Shown here: piece after piece, positions 44,880-53,864 of the stretch
How the letters are laid out: each line of letters opens with the position of its first letter
Position numbering within the stretch: position 1 is the first letter of the stretch
Assembly (NCBI GenBank): GCA_964450435.1
Contig: CAYVCX010000006.1
Span: forward strand, 1 to 64,000
Length of the DNA: 64,000 nucleotides
DNA from: SKLM01 sp964450435
GTDB taxonomy: Bacteria; Chloroflexota; Anaerolineae; B4-G1
Direction: 5' to 3'
The notes under the pieces: generated by a model
What the model was told of the DNA's origin: nothing
Seen by the model: only the letters and a program-made list of their open reading frames with translations
Database searches by the model: none
Position numbers and translations under genes: made by a program

Positions 44880-46382
44880 ATGAGCCGGCGAAGGGTAATC
44901 GGCAGTTGGGCTCTTGCTCTGTTCCTCGTTCTCGCCCTGGCGAGCTTTTGCTCGTCCGACGTCGCGGGCCTTGATCCTGAGTCGAGTGTGCGCTCAACCG
45001 GTGACTCGCCTGGGAGCACAGACCCAGCAACGCTCGATGATGCTGTCATCGAGATCAGGAGCATGATTGACCAGGGCAGATCGAGAGAGGAGATAGCGGC
45101 GAGAGTAACGGAGATCGCTGATAGCCGGATCACGAATGCTAACTCCTGGGAGCGACTGTCCATCGGATGGAACTGGCTGAGCTTGGTGGTGAAGTCGGAC
45201 GAAGACAAGGTGTTCGGGCGGTGGAGAGATCAGGGCGGAGGGGACAAGACGTACGAGGAGGCGGCGGACTGGGTGTGGGAGAGCCGATACGGGCAATGCA
45301 GTGAGAATGCCTCGTTGACGTACTATCTGTTGAAGAAGGCTGGGATAGAGGATGCACGCATCTTCACGCAAGGTGATCACGCCTTCGTTGTCTGGGGCAT
45401 GGGCGCAGAGGCCGATCCCAGCGAACCGGGGAGCTGGTCGGACGACGTCGTTGTCCTCGACAGCTGGCAAGGGCAGACACTAGTGGGCCAGAATGGTTTC
45501 AACGATCCGGTGTCTGGAGGCGGCGGAAAAGGGATTGAGGACGCCACCTTTCTCAAGGACCCGCAGGCCTCACCTCCGTGTGGGTATCGATCGACTTCGA
45601 GTGTCAGGTATCCGTGTTGTGAGAGCCCACCGTATGCCCCGTGCAGAGGCACCCCACGGCTCGTCTGCCGGGGTGGGTTGTGTGTATCGTGTGGTTCGGT
45701 TGACATGCCGTGTTGTGACGGCAGTGTATGTCCTTTCGACACGGTGGTCTGTCAGGGTGATATGTGTGTCTGGTGTGGAAAAGAGGGCCAAGCGTGTTGC
45801 CAGGATCAGACCTGCAGTCTGGACGCGCTCGTGTGCCAGGGCGGCCAATGCGTCTCTTGCGGAAAGGATGCCCAACCCTGTTGCTCAGGAGGCGCATGCG
45901 ACAGCGGGCTTCAATGCCAGGAAGGCGTGTGTGCGCCACCTGCTACGGCCACGAGCACACCTATGCCCACCGCGACGGCTACGGCAACTCCGACACCGAC
46001 TCCGACTCCAGCGGCGACACCGACAGCGACGGTGACTCCGACCCGGGATGAGAGCGGCACACCCGCCTATACACCGACGCCGAGTGCCAGCCCCACGCCA
46101 TACACATTGGGCATCTTCACTGTGAGCATCGTGCCGCCCAATCCCGCGCCCGATCAGGACTATCAGGTTGTTGTGACCGTGAGCCCAGCCGCAGCCGGGA
46201 CGCTGATCGAGGTTCAGATCTCCGGTACCGACGGGTTCGGCTACGCAGATTCCGCGGTCACGGGCGAGGATGGCAGCGTCAGCTTTGGCCCGATCCCTGG
46301 AGGGGAAAAAGGCGTGGTCGACACGGTGATCGTGACGGCCCCGGAGCTTGAGCAACAAGAGACGTTTGTGTTCACGTTCTAG
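44880..46382 (+). CDS. Secreted transglutaminase-like protein with Cys-rich repeats and Thr/Pro linker
   Basis: 500 residues. An N-terminal signal peptide (about residues 1-28) is followed by a papain-like/transglutaminase-like domain with Cys140 in RYGQCSENAS, His167 in TQGDHAFVVWG and Asp194 in VVLDSWQG, a plausible catalytic triad. Residues of about 230-355 are a disulfide-rich array with repeated CxxCGxxxxxCC units (for example CVWCGKEGQACC and CVSCGKDAQPCC). A Thr/Pro/Ala linker and a C-terminal Ig-like beta domain end the protein. ATG 44880 follows GAGGAGG and the preceding stop codon; the in-frame stretch back to 44838 lies inside the neighbouring gene. It may process or cross-link envelope proteins; substrate unknown. 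Confidence 0.78.
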   Translation: MSRRRVIGSWALALFLVLALASFCSSDVAGLDPESSVRSTGDSPGSTDPATLDDAVIEIRSMIDQGRSREEIAARVTEIADSRITNANSWERLSIGWNWLSLVVKSDEDKVFGRWRDQGGGDKTYEEAADWVWESRYGQCSENASLTYYLLKKAGIEDARIFTQGDHAFVVWGMGAEADPSEPGSWSDDVVVLDSWQGQTLVGQNGFNDPVSGGGGKGIEDATFLKDPQASPPCGYRSTSSVRYPCCESPPYAPCRGTPRLVCRGGLCVSCGSVDMPCCDGSVCPFDTVVCQGDMCVWCGKEGQACCQDQTCSLDALVCQGGQCVSCGKDAQPCCSGGACDSGLQCQEGVCAPPATATSTPMPTATATATPTPTPTPAATPTATVTPTRDESGTPAYTPTPSASPTPYTLGIFTVSIVPPNPAPDQDYQVVVTVSPAAAGTLIEVQISGTDGFGYADSAVTGEDGSVSFGPIPGGEKGVVDTVIVTAPELEQQETFVFTF

Positions 46383-46505
46383 CAAGGAGGCCGCCCTGCG
46401 GGCCCGGAGAAGCAGGCGCGACAGGGAGCGGTCGCCGTCGACGGAAGGCCGCATTGCATGTGCGCAGGACGTTAGATTGGAGCAGATGCTGGAGGAGGCT
46501 GGAAG

Positions 46506-48077
46506 ATGAAGTGTGGGAGCTGTGGCGCGATACTGTCGCCTGACGATAGATTCTGCCGGGCGTGTGGTGCGACTCGCGCGCAGCCGGGACCGACTCTCGA
46601 TCGTGAGATGTCACCATCCTTTGCCGACGCTAGGCGCCGGTTTGATGTGCTGCATGAGCAATATCGCGTCGGGGAGCTGGGTGACGATGCCTATGAGGCT
46701 GGGCGACGGGAGACTCTCATTCAGGATGGCAGGGGAGAGTACTGGGCGCCGGGGGCCGACAGGGGCGAATGGTATTGGTATGATGGGAGCCGATGGGTCC
46801 GCCGAGATCCTACAGCCAGCTCGCCTCCTGACGTCAGCTCGCCGTCGCGCCCCGGGACCCATCCTTGGGTGTGGCTTGCCGTGGGGGGCGTTGGGCTGTT
46901 GGTGGTGACTCTGGCCGCCGGGCTCTTGCTGGCTCGGCGCCTGTGGTCTGCCGGCCGGCAAGAGCCTGAACTGGTCCTGGTCGTGACGGACACTGTGACC
47001 CCCAGTAGCACACCTACATCGGTGTGGGCGGAGATGACGTCAGTCGCTGCGATTGAGTCCCTGGACGAAGGTGTTGTGGGCACGGTGGCGACGGGAACAC
47101 CGACGAGTATACCCGAGCCCAAGCGCACCCCAACACCGGCACGGGCCGAGACGCCCACGATGACACCGTCACCGGCGCCGACGGTATCACCCAGCATCAC
47201 ACCAGAATCGCAGCCGACAGCCGTCGGCGCGACGCCGACGTCACCTCCGGCCTCGGGAGTCTTGATTGATTTCGAGCAGTGGGGGGCGTGGCGCAGAGGG
47301 GACCAACCGTATGGCGAGCTAACCCAGACCGACCGCAACGTACACTCAGGACGCTACGCCGCTGCCCTACGATATGATTTCCCAGTCACGGACGAAGATT
47401 TCGTGGTCTTCACACGTCCTCTGAGCCTGGCAGGACAGCCGAACCGGTTCAGCGCCTGGGTGTATGGCGATGGGTCCGGCAACTACCTGAATATCTGGGT
47501 TCAAGACGCCGACGGGGAGACCTGGGCGGTGCATCTGGGTCAGATTGGCGCTCCGGGCTGGCGTTCAATGACGGGTGAGCTGGATGCTGATGCGTCCTGG
47601 CCGTCAGGGCATGTCAGCGGACCTGACAACGGAATCGTTGACTATCCAATCACGTTCTACGCCATAGTTGTCGACCGTGTCGGGAGCGGCGCCCACAGCG
47701 GAGAGATCATCATTGATGACATCTCGGCCTGGCAGGGCGAGACTGCTCCCCAGTCCACGCCGGCGGCAGGAACCGCGACGGTGACCGCTGAGGCACCCGT
47801 GAGTGCCGGGCCGCTGGACTTCGCCAAACCCACCTGGTTGGATGGGTGGGAATCCGTGGACGGGGGCAAGAAGGTGACAATTGTGCTGCACATCACGGGT
47901 GGCCTGCCGCCTTTCACCGTTCACCATGAGGGGGATCGATTCGAGACCAGTGAGCGGGACTATCCCCTGGTGTTTGTGGTGGACAGATGCGCGATCTTCG
48001 GAACCATCACCATCGAATCGGCAGACGGGCAGCGAGTCTCCCGCGAGTACTGGATCTCAGCGCCCTGGTGCGATTAG
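46506..48077 (+). CDS. Zinc-ribbon membrane protein with large extracellular Thr/Pro linker and beta domains
   Basis: 523 residues. An N-terminal zinc ribbon (CGSCG and CRACG) precedes a short helical and Trp-rich region (GEWYWYDGSRWVRRDP). One membrane helix (about 120-142) follows, then a long Thr/Pro/Ser-rich stretch to about residue 250. A jelly-roll-like domain (VLIDFEQWGAWRRGD, YAAALRYDFPVTDEDFV, IDDISAWQG) resembling carbohydrate-binding or CBM11-type modules comes next, and a last small domain ends with YWISAPWCD. GGAGGAGG lies ahead of the ATG. Same strand and style as the two genes before it; the three are probably one envelope system. Confidence 0.75.
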   Translation: MKCGSCGAILSPDDRFCRACGATRAQPGPTLDREMSPSFADARRRFDVLHEQYRVGELGDDAYEAGRRETLIQDGRGEYWAPGADRGEWYWYDGSRWVRRDPTASSPPDVSSPSRPGTHPWVWLAVGGVGLLVVTLAAGLLLARRLWSAGRQEPELVLVVTDTVTPSSTPTSVWAEMTSVAAIESLDEGVVGTVATGTPTSIPEPKRTPTPARAETPTMTPSPAPTVSPSITPESQPTAVGATPTSPPASGVLIDFEQWGAWRRGDQPYGELTQTDRNVHSGRYAAALRYDFPVTDEDFVVFTRPLSLAGQPNRFSAWVYGDGSGNYLNIWVQDADGETWAVHLGQIGAPGWRSMTGELDADASWPSGHVSGPDNGIVDYPITFYAIVVDRVGSGAHSGEIIIDDISAWQGETAPQSTPAAGTATVTAEAPVSAGPLDFAKPTWLDGWESVDGGKKVTIVLHITGGLPPFTVHHEGDRFETSERDYPLVFVVDRCAIFGTITIESADGQRVSREYWISAPWCD

Positions 48078-48691
48078 GCGGGCTGGTAGACGGTCTTTCT
48101 CAGAGGTGCGCGCAGATTGGCCAGTGACGATCTGGTCGCCCGTGCACCCGTCCGGTTTGACAGACCCTCCTTCCCGTGGTCAGCTTCCTCGCAGGTTGCT
48201 TCAGAGGCGTCGCTGCGGCAACTGGCAAAGGTCACGTATCCATTGATGAGGATATGTAAGCGAAGCGGCCGGAAGGAACCACCCCCGTCTGGGTAGGTGT
48301 GTTTGGGCTACCAGGGCGCACCAGTGAGCCAGCTTCCAGACGGAGACTGGCTTCTTCTGTTCTGGGGGAGCGCTTGTCCTTGACATGCTTCCGTCACGGA
48401 GGCGATGAGTCCCCGAAAAAGGTTTCGACGACAACCCGGCCCGAGCAGGGAAGCCATTTCAGACTTTGCGGTGACGGAGCACCACGATTCTTCAACTGGG
48501 GGAAGGGTTTTGTGGGGTCAGGCTGCACAAAGAGAATGAAGACACCGTTCACCGTGTCGGACTCGCAGAGGCAGGCTGACTGGCGATGGTCTACCGAAAG
48601 GACGTGATCGACGATTCGATGGGATGGTTACGGAGGGCGCTTAGGAGCCGTGAGTGGGTAGATTTCGGCGAGTGAGAACGACGAGGACGAG
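48078..48691. other. Gene-less stretch upstream of a broken binding-protein gene
   Basis: About 610 bases with no reading frame that resembles a protein family, and no recognised promoter pair, repeat or RNA gene. Confidence 0.4.
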
Positions 48692-49210
48692 ACGAAGAGA
48701 ATTAGATTGCTCACCGCGGTGAGCACCGTAGCCGCGCTGGTAACTGGAGTGGCAGCCTCCGGCGCCCCGGTCCCAGAGGAACCGANNNNNNNNNNNNNNN
48801 NNNNNNNNNNNNNNNNNNNNNNNNNNNNNNNNNNNNNNNNNNNNNNNNNNNNNNNNNNNNNNNNNNNNNNNNNNNNNNNNNNNNNGTCGGGACGAACGCG
48901 GAGTGCCCTCCGTTTGAGTTCGTGGACGAGGATGGGAACATCACTGGTTTCGACATCGAGCTGATGGAGGCGATCGCCGAAGAAGTGGGTTTCGAGTTCG
49001 TGAACACGCGCTGGGACGGTATCTTCGTCAGGCTGGCGTCCGGTGAGGTCGACGCGGTGGTCTCGGCGGCGAGGATCACCGAGGGGCGAGCGGGGATGGT
49101 CGAATTCAGCGACCCCCACTTCTAGGCCGGACAGGTCACTGTGGTGGCAAGCATCCACACCGAGGAGCAGTAGGGAATCGCGGTGAACAAAGATTGTCCG
49201 GATCTACCGG
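48692..49210 (+). pseudogene. Broken amino-acid ABC transporter substrate-binding protein gene, crossing an assembly gap
   Basis: The remains of a periplasmic binding protein for polar amino acids can be read. A signal sequence (RIRLLTAVSTVAALVTGVAA) begins at ACG where ATG is expected (48692-48694), and the lipobox Cys is Ser (AASGAP). After the N gap the domain continues VGTNAECPPFEFVDEDGNIT, FDIELMEAIAEEVG and SGEVDAVVSAARITEGRAGM, then SDPHF. A TAG at 49122-49124 interrupts the usual DPYFNAGQ motif (AGQVTVV continues in frame after it). A second TAG follows 17 codons later, and then IAVNKDCPDL. Loss of start, lipid Cys, and two stops indicate real decay rather than a single error. Confidence 0.82.
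48786..48885. other. Assembly gap (100 N)
   Basis: A run of exactly 100 N, the conventional length for a gap of unknown size. The true distance between the two halves of the broken binding-protein gene is therefore unknown. Confidence 0.99.
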
Positions 49211-49380
49211 GGCGATCAGCGCCAGCCAGACGGTATTCCTCGCGTTCACGCGGAACGGTCAGGCCTTCTAGAAGCCCTGCTCTGTCCGAGTCATGTGTCT
49301 TCTTTGACGCGCCTTCACAGCGGCGGGTTCTCGGGTGGGCTCCCAGAAGGTAGAAGGGCTGTCGCCCTGATCGGTGCGAT

Positions 49381-50793
49381 TCAGACCGAGTATGAAGCGA
49401 CTACCTCTTCCATGTCCTCCGGCACACCTTCCGGCAGCGGCGCCGGCTTATGCGTGTCAAGGATCTCCTGAACCTTAGCTCGAGCCACATCCACCCGGCT
49501 CAGCTGCCCCTTCTGGTACCAGTCCTCGAAGCTATCGCGATCGCTCAGCGCGGCCAGAGAGAGCGCTTCCCGCATCTGATCGACCGTGTGGCGCTGGCCC
49601 AGATAGACGCCGCCCGGGCCCAGCTCCTGGATCAGATCGAGGGCGAAGGCTCTGTCGCTGAAGTCGACAGCGTGGAGGATCCTGCGCACCATGGCGGCCG
49701 CCTCCGCCTCGAGGACGATCTCCTCATACCTGAGCAGGTTCGAACCATCGAGGAGCCCCACCCCGAAGAGCACGCTGGCCCCTGCCATGGAGGGCAGGAG
49801 GAAGGAGAGGGTGTCCTCCCACGCGGCCTGGGGACCCGGCACCTTGGAGCTGGTGGCGCCAGCTCCCACGATAGAGGGCAGCCCGTAGAAGCCAGCCATC
49901 TCGGCGACCATCATGCGCAGCCATAGAGCCTCAGGCGAGGAGGCGACGTACGAGCCGGTCCTCAGATCCAGCGTGGCTGGGCCGCCGGCATAGAACACCT
50001 TCGCGCCCGGTTCGGCAATCTGCAGCAGAGCCAGGGCGCTGATCACCTCGGCATTGACCACCGCCATCGTGCCGGCCAGGGTCACCGGCGAGGTGATGCC
50101 GGCTGTCGCCATAGGATAGATGCCCACCGGCACGCCGGCATTCGCGAAGGCCATCGCCGCCTCCAGGCCGCCCGCGTCCTGGGTCAGTGGCGAGATGGTG
50201 CAGACGAAGTTGCTGAATATCGGGCGCTGCTTGAGCTCATCTTTGCCTCCCACGATAGTCGCGGCTAGCTCGACCTGAGCCTCGGCATCCCGAGCCGTGG
50301 TCACGGACTCCGTCACGACGTGCTTGCCGCTATTCAGGAAACAGGACTGGAGCTCGGTCACCGCGAGCGCTTCGCTGGGCACGTCTTGAGCGCTGACCGT
50401 GGGGCTAACAATGTCGATAGGGTCGAGATAGTCGGATATCAAGGCCATCGTCGCAATGTCAGCCACTTGCGTGCCCCTTCTTTCCCCTGTCTGGAAGTCT
50501 ATGGCCAGAGCTGCGCAGCCATCCTGGGAGTAGTAGGTGTGCTGTCCGGCCAGGTCCAGATCGCGCTTGCCGGACCGGGAGTACAGGGTGAACGAATCGG
50601 GCGCTTTCTCAAGAGCGGAGATGATCACGTCGGGTGGAACCCTGACGACGTCCTCCAGGACCTCTGCTCCTGCCCCGTGCCATATCTCGCGTGCCTTCTC
50701 GGAGTGGAATCTGATGCCGCATTCCTCGATGAGTTTCAGGGACCGATCGTGGATCTCTTGCAGCCTCTCCTGACTTGTGCCGGGGAGTATCAT
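49381..50793 (-). CDS. MttB-superfamily corrinoid methyltransferase (non-pyrrolysine), paralogue 1
   Basis: A 470-residue member of the trimethylamine methyltransferase (MttB) superfamily: LQEIHDRSLKLIEECGIRFH at the start, YYSQDGCAALAIDFQTGERR, SNFVCTISPLTQDAGGLEA, IYPMATAGITSPVTLAGTM, FYAGGPATLDLRTGSY, and the C-terminal YLGQRHTVDQMREALSL segment. The frame is open without UAG, so it belongs to the non-pyrrolysine members, some of which demethylate glycine betaine, proline betaine, carnitine or gamma-butyrobetaine by methyl transfer to a corrinoid protein. Its own substrate cannot be read. GGAGGTAAC lies just before ATG 50793. It diverges from paralogue 2 and its promoter overlaps the one on the opposite strand. 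Confidence 0.92.
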   Translation of the reverse strand: MILPGTSQERLQEIHDRSLKLIEECGIRFHSEKAREIWHGAGAEVLEDVVRVPPDVIISALEKAPDSFTLYSRSGKRDLDLAGQHTYYSQDGCAALAIDFQTGERRGTQVADIATMALISDYLDPIDIVSPTVSAQDVPSEALAVTELQSCFLNSGKHVVTESVTTARDAEAQVELAATIVGGKDELKQRPIFSNFVCTISPLTQDAGGLEAAMAFANAGVPVGIYPMATAGITSPVTLAGTMAVVNAEVISALALLQIAEPGAKVFYAGGPATLDLRTGSYVASSPEALWLRMMVAEMAGFYGLPSIVGAGATSSKVPGPQAAWEDTLSFLLPSMAGASVLFGVGLLDGSNLLRYEEIVLEAEAAAMVRRILHAVDFSDRAFALDLIQELGPGGVYLGQRHTVDQMREALSLAALSDRDSFEDWYQKGQLSRVDVARAKVQEILDTHKPAPLPEGVPEDMEEVVASYSV

Positions 50794-50995
50794 TGTTACC
50801 TCCTAGTAGTGACGAAGCGGGGACGTTTGCTCTGTGACCAGGGAAGCGAACGATAGGGATGGGCCTGATCTCACTCTCTGCAAGACAGACATCGCGATGA
50901 TCCAATGCCTGGAATGACGGCGGTGTTCGCGGAAAAGCCTGTTTGGTGGAGAGGGCAGGCCTCTGGATGTGATCTCACACGCGCTTCCTGAATCC

Positions 50996-51060
50996 AGCTT
51001 GACATGGGACGTGACATCGAGTATAATATATTATACACAATTAGATGCACCTGTCAAGCT
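50996..51060. promoter_or_regulatory. Dyad-symmetric element with two face-to-face consensus promoters
   Basis: A 9-bp inverted repeat, AGCTTGACA (50996-51004) and TGTCAAGCT (51052-51060), flanks the perfect 16-bp palindrome GTATAATATATTATAC (51021-51036); the two centres agree within half a base. Plus-strand promoter: TTGACA 50999-51004, 17 bp, TATAAT 51022-51027. Minus-strand promoter: TTGACA 51052-51057, 16 bp, TATAAT 51030-51035. The two polymerase sites face and overlap each other, so occupancy should be mutually exclusive. The central palindrome is a natural operator candidate for the FadR-type GntR protein encoded at 53865. Confidence 0.85.
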
Positions 51061-51495
51061 CCATGTATCCCAGAATGGGAAGTGCTGCGTCGGCCTGGCC
51101 AGGAGTCGCTGACTGTGCTGTTGGTGTCGGATAAGCTCCCTCGAGGTTCGTCAGTACCTGGCCTGTCTCCAGTGGCTTCGCTTAGGGAAGAAGCAGGCAT
51201 TGGAATGGCCTTTCTGGCATCTTGGCATCTTGTCTTGGCGGGGCTGTGGTGGATCTTCTTGGATTCAGTGGGTTGTTCGCGGGTGGACTGGTCCTCTGTT
51301 TGACGGGGTATGTCGTGGCCTCCAGGCTTCCGGAACCCAGGAGCGGAATAGATGGCACAGAGGCTGAGTAGAGTTTGGCCTCGTTGGAGTGTCGAGTTCA
51401 GGTGACTACAAACTGAACGGTGATAAGGCGCTGGGCAGGTATCGTGATGCTGGGTTGCCGGCCCTCAACGGCAGGTAGCTTGGCTGGGTGATCCC

Positions 51496-51524
51496 TTGTC
51501 TTCGGTAAGATGAGAGTGTATACT
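51496..51524 (+). promoter_or_regulatory. Second promoter for the plus-strand mttB operon
   Basis: TTGTCT (51496-51501), a 17-bp spacer and TATACT (51519-51524), giving a leader of about 130 nt before ATG 51664. Confidence 0.5.
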
Positions 51525-51663
51525 GCCCTTGCAGGTCAGAGGCGATCGGGCAACTGCAGCATGGTTCGGGGTGCCATTGGCAGGGCGCATCAGGTGTTGA
51601 TGGTTGGCGTCAGGCACTCTACGCAACACTCACTACTCGCTCAACGATCAGGGAGGAAAGGGC

Positions 51664-53127
51664 ATGAGACCTCAGTTCAGGATTCTCAGTGAGGATCTGA
51701 TTCAGCAGATCATCGCTGAGGGGTTTGGATTGCTGATGGATCCGGGCGTTCGGGTCCACAATGACGAAGCATTAGACCTGCTGGCTGGTGCGGGAGCCGA
51801 GGTAGACTTCGAGTCTCAAATCGCGTACATCCCACAGGAGATTGTCTCTCAGGCTCTGGACACGGCGCCGTCCGAGTTCTACCTGTATGATCTGGATGGA
51901 GAGGCCGCGGTGCACTACGGTGGCGCCAGCGTTCAGTTTGATCCTGGGTCGGCCGCCATAACCGTGCTGGACAGCGAGACAGAAGAGCAGCGAGCGCCTG
52001 TGACTGCTGATTTCGTCAAGTTTGTGAAGCTGGTCGAGACGCTCCCTCAGCTAGACGCGCAGAGCACGGCCCTTATCTGTACGGATGTGCCGGAGGAAAT
52101 CGGCGACCTGTATCGCCTGTATCTGGCGCTCAACTACATGCGCAAGCCGATTGTCACCGGTGCGTTTCGAAAGGACACCTGGTGGACAATGAAGGACTTA
52201 CTGGCCGCGGTGGCGGGCGGGGAGGAGACGTTGGCTGAGCGGCCGATCGCCATATTCGACGTCTGTCCATCTCCTCCCTTGCTGTGGAGTGATCTGACCT
52301 GCCAGAATATGATCGACTGCGCGCGCCATGGGATTCCCTCGGAGTTAGTTTCTATGCCCCTGGCCGGTGCGACGGCGCCCGTGACTATCGCCGGGGCGGT
52401 CGTCCAGCATACGGCTGAGTGTATGAGCGGCGTGACGATCTGTCAGCTGGCGAGCGAAGGGGCGCCGATCGTATGGGGCGGTTCACCCGCAGCCTTCGAC
52501 ATGCGCGAGGGGACAACACCGATGGGGGCCATCGGCACCTGGATGATCGATTGCGCCTACACCGAGGTCGGCAAAGCTCTGGACTTGCCCACCCATGCCT
52601 ATCTGGGTATGAGCGACGCGAAGGTGGTGGATGCGCAGTGCGGGCTCGAATCAGCCGGGGGCACGCTGATGGCTGCGCTGGCAGGGGTGAATATGGTATC
52701 TGGTGCCGGCATGATGGACTTTGAGAGCTGCCAGAGCTATGAGAAGCTGGTTATCGATGCCGATATCATCGGGATGGCCAAGCGGCTCATCGCCGGTGTG
52801 GAGGCTCGAGACGAGCCCATTGCCCTGGATCTGATGCGCCAGCTGGGACATCGCGCGGACTATCTGGGGCAGCTCCACACGGCCAGGTGGTTCATGGAAG
52901 AGCAATACATCCCTTCCAGCGTGATTGATCGCGGCTCGCTGGAGGCTTGGAAGCAGAAGGGCAGCAAAACGGCCTGGGAGCGGGCAAAGGATCGAGTGAA
53001 GGAGCTTCTGGACACGTATGAACCCTCCGCTATGGCCGAGGACGTGCGTAAGGAGCTGCGAGCCATCACGCTGGAGGCGGCCGAGAAGTTTGGCATGGAA
53101 GAGTTGCCGCCCTTGCCGCAGGACTGA
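51664..53127 (+). CDS. MttB-superfamily corrinoid methyltransferase (non-pyrrolysine), paralogue 2
   Basis: A 487-residue MttB-superfamily protein. It begins FRILSEDLIQQIIAEGFGLL and has GVRVHNDEALDLLAGAGAEV, VTGAFRKDTWWTMKDLLAAV, IFDVCPSPPLLWSDLTCQNM, SMPLAGATAPVTIAGAVVQH, IVWGGSPAAFDMREGTTPMG and a C-terminal HRADYLGQLHTARWFMEEQY. There is no in-frame UAG, so no pyrrolysine. GGGAGG at 51651-51656 selects ATG 51664. A corrinoid protein gene follows 14 bp after its stop, making this the working methyltransferase-corrinoid pair. It is more similar to the broken copy at 42879 than to paralogue 1. The methylated amine substrate is unknown. Confidence 0.92.
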   Translation: MRPQFRILSEDLIQQIIAEGFGLLMDPGVRVHNDEALDLLAGAGAEVDFESQIAYIPQEIVSQALDTAPSEFYLYDLDGEAAVHYGGASVQFDPGSAAITVLDSETEEQRAPVTADFVKFVKLVETLPQLDAQSTALICTDVPEEIGDLYRLYLALNYMRKPIVTGAFRKDTWWTMKDLLAAVAGGEETLAERPIAIFDVCPSPPLLWSDLTCQNMIDCARHGIPSELVSMPLAGATAPVTIAGAVVQHTAECMSGVTICQLASEGAPIVWGGSPAAFDMREGTTPMGAIGTWMIDCAYTEVGKALDLPTHAYLGMSDAKVVDAQCGLESAGGTLMAALAGVNMVSGAGMMDFESCQSYEKLVIDADIIGMAKRLIAGVEARDEPIALDLMRQLGHRADYLGQLHTARWFMEEQYIPSSVIDRGSLEAWKQKGSKTAWERAKDRVKELLDTYEPSAMAEDVRKELRAITLEAAEKFGMEELPPLPQD

Positions 53128-53141
53128 TGAGGAGAACGACA

Positions 53142-53786
53142 ATGGCCAACGATATCTTGACGGATATTACGACCAGCCTGGTGGAGTGTCAGCCGGACCT
53201 GACGGCCGAGTTGACGGAGCGGGCGCTCGAGGGAGGTACGGCACCGCTTGCAATCATCAACCAGGGTCTGGTGCCCGGGATGGTGATTGTTGGACAGAAG
53301 TTCGAGAGCGGGGAGTATTTCTTACCCCAGATGGTTATCGCCGCCGGTGCAATGAAGGAGGCGATGGAGCGGCTGGAGCCAGAGCTGCGCGCCCGAGGGG
53401 AGGCGGTTGAGACACCGGGTGTGATGGTCATCGGCACGGTAAAAGGGGACATTCACGAGATTGGGAAGTCGTTGGTGGCGACGATGATGTCGGCGAACGG
53501 CTTCCGTGTTTTCGACGTGGGAGTCGACGTCTCTCCTTCTACGTTTGTGGAGAAAGTAAAGGAAAAGAAGGCCGATCTGCTGGGCCTGTCGGCCCTGCTC
53601 ACCACCACAATGACCGCGCAGCGGGAGGTGATAGAAGCTGTGGAGGAGGCTGGGATTCGTGACCAGGTGAAGGTGATGGTCGGCGGAGCGCCTGTCACGG
53701 CGGAATGGGCCGAGTCGATCGGGGCGGATGGATATGCGGAGGACGTAATGGGAGCTGTGGAGCTCGGCAAGAAACTGATGAGCTGA
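53142..53786 (+). CDS. Corrinoid protein of the MttC/MtbC family
   Basis: A 214-residue cobalamin-binding protein that carries the methyl group between the MttB-type enzyme and an acceptor methyltransferase. The N-terminal helical cap (about 1-90) has the usual LVPGMVIVGQKFESGEYFLP. The Rossmann B12 domain carries the cobalt-ligand motif GDIHEIGKSLV (Asp103, His105, Gly108), then the LLGLSALLTTTM and VMVGGAPVTAEWAESIGADG loops. ATG 53142 follows AGGAG; an earlier in-frame start at 53127 overlaps the mttB stop. No reductive activase or acceptor methyltransferase gene is in the window, so those must be encoded elsewhere. Confidence 0.95.
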   Translation: MANDILTDITTSLVECQPDLTAELTERALEGGTAPLAIINQGLVPGMVIVGQKFESGEYFLPQMVIAAGAMKEAMERLEPELRARGEAVETPGVMVIGTVKGDIHEIGKSLVATMMSANGFRVFDVGVDVSPSTFVEKVKEKKADLLGLSALLTTTMTAQREVIEAVEEAGIRDQVKVMVGGAPVTAEWAESIGADGYAEDVMGAVELGKKLMS

Positions 53787-53864
53787 GCGAGCAGGCTTGT
53801 ACGGGGATTTAGCGGCGGCGCGCGGCAATCAGGGAGGTCGCGCGATCTGAGGTGCTGGTTGACC

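Larger units (their letters stand above)
50794..51663. other. Divergent regulatory region between two mttB genes
   Basis: About 870 bases without a gene. It holds the dyad-symmetric promoter element at 50996-51060, a TGTGA-TC-TCACA inverted repeat at 50968-50979 and a second plus-strand promoter at 51496-51524. I found no cobalamin riboswitch signature in either leader. Confidence 0.7.

Noticed and set aside
49122..49124. In-frame TAG as a possible pyrrolysine codon near the MttB genes
   Set aside because: It lies in a binding-protein relic, not a methyltransferase. A second TAG follows, the start codon is lost, and the MttB genes themselves have no internal TAG.
50794..51020. Cobalamin riboswitch upstream of mttB paralogue 1
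   Set aside because: No B12-box-like sequence or supporting helices were recognised in either leader of the divergent region.
51004..51303. Open frame inside the divergent mttB promoter region
   Set aside because: It starts within the promoter element, has no ribosome site, and its composition matches no family.
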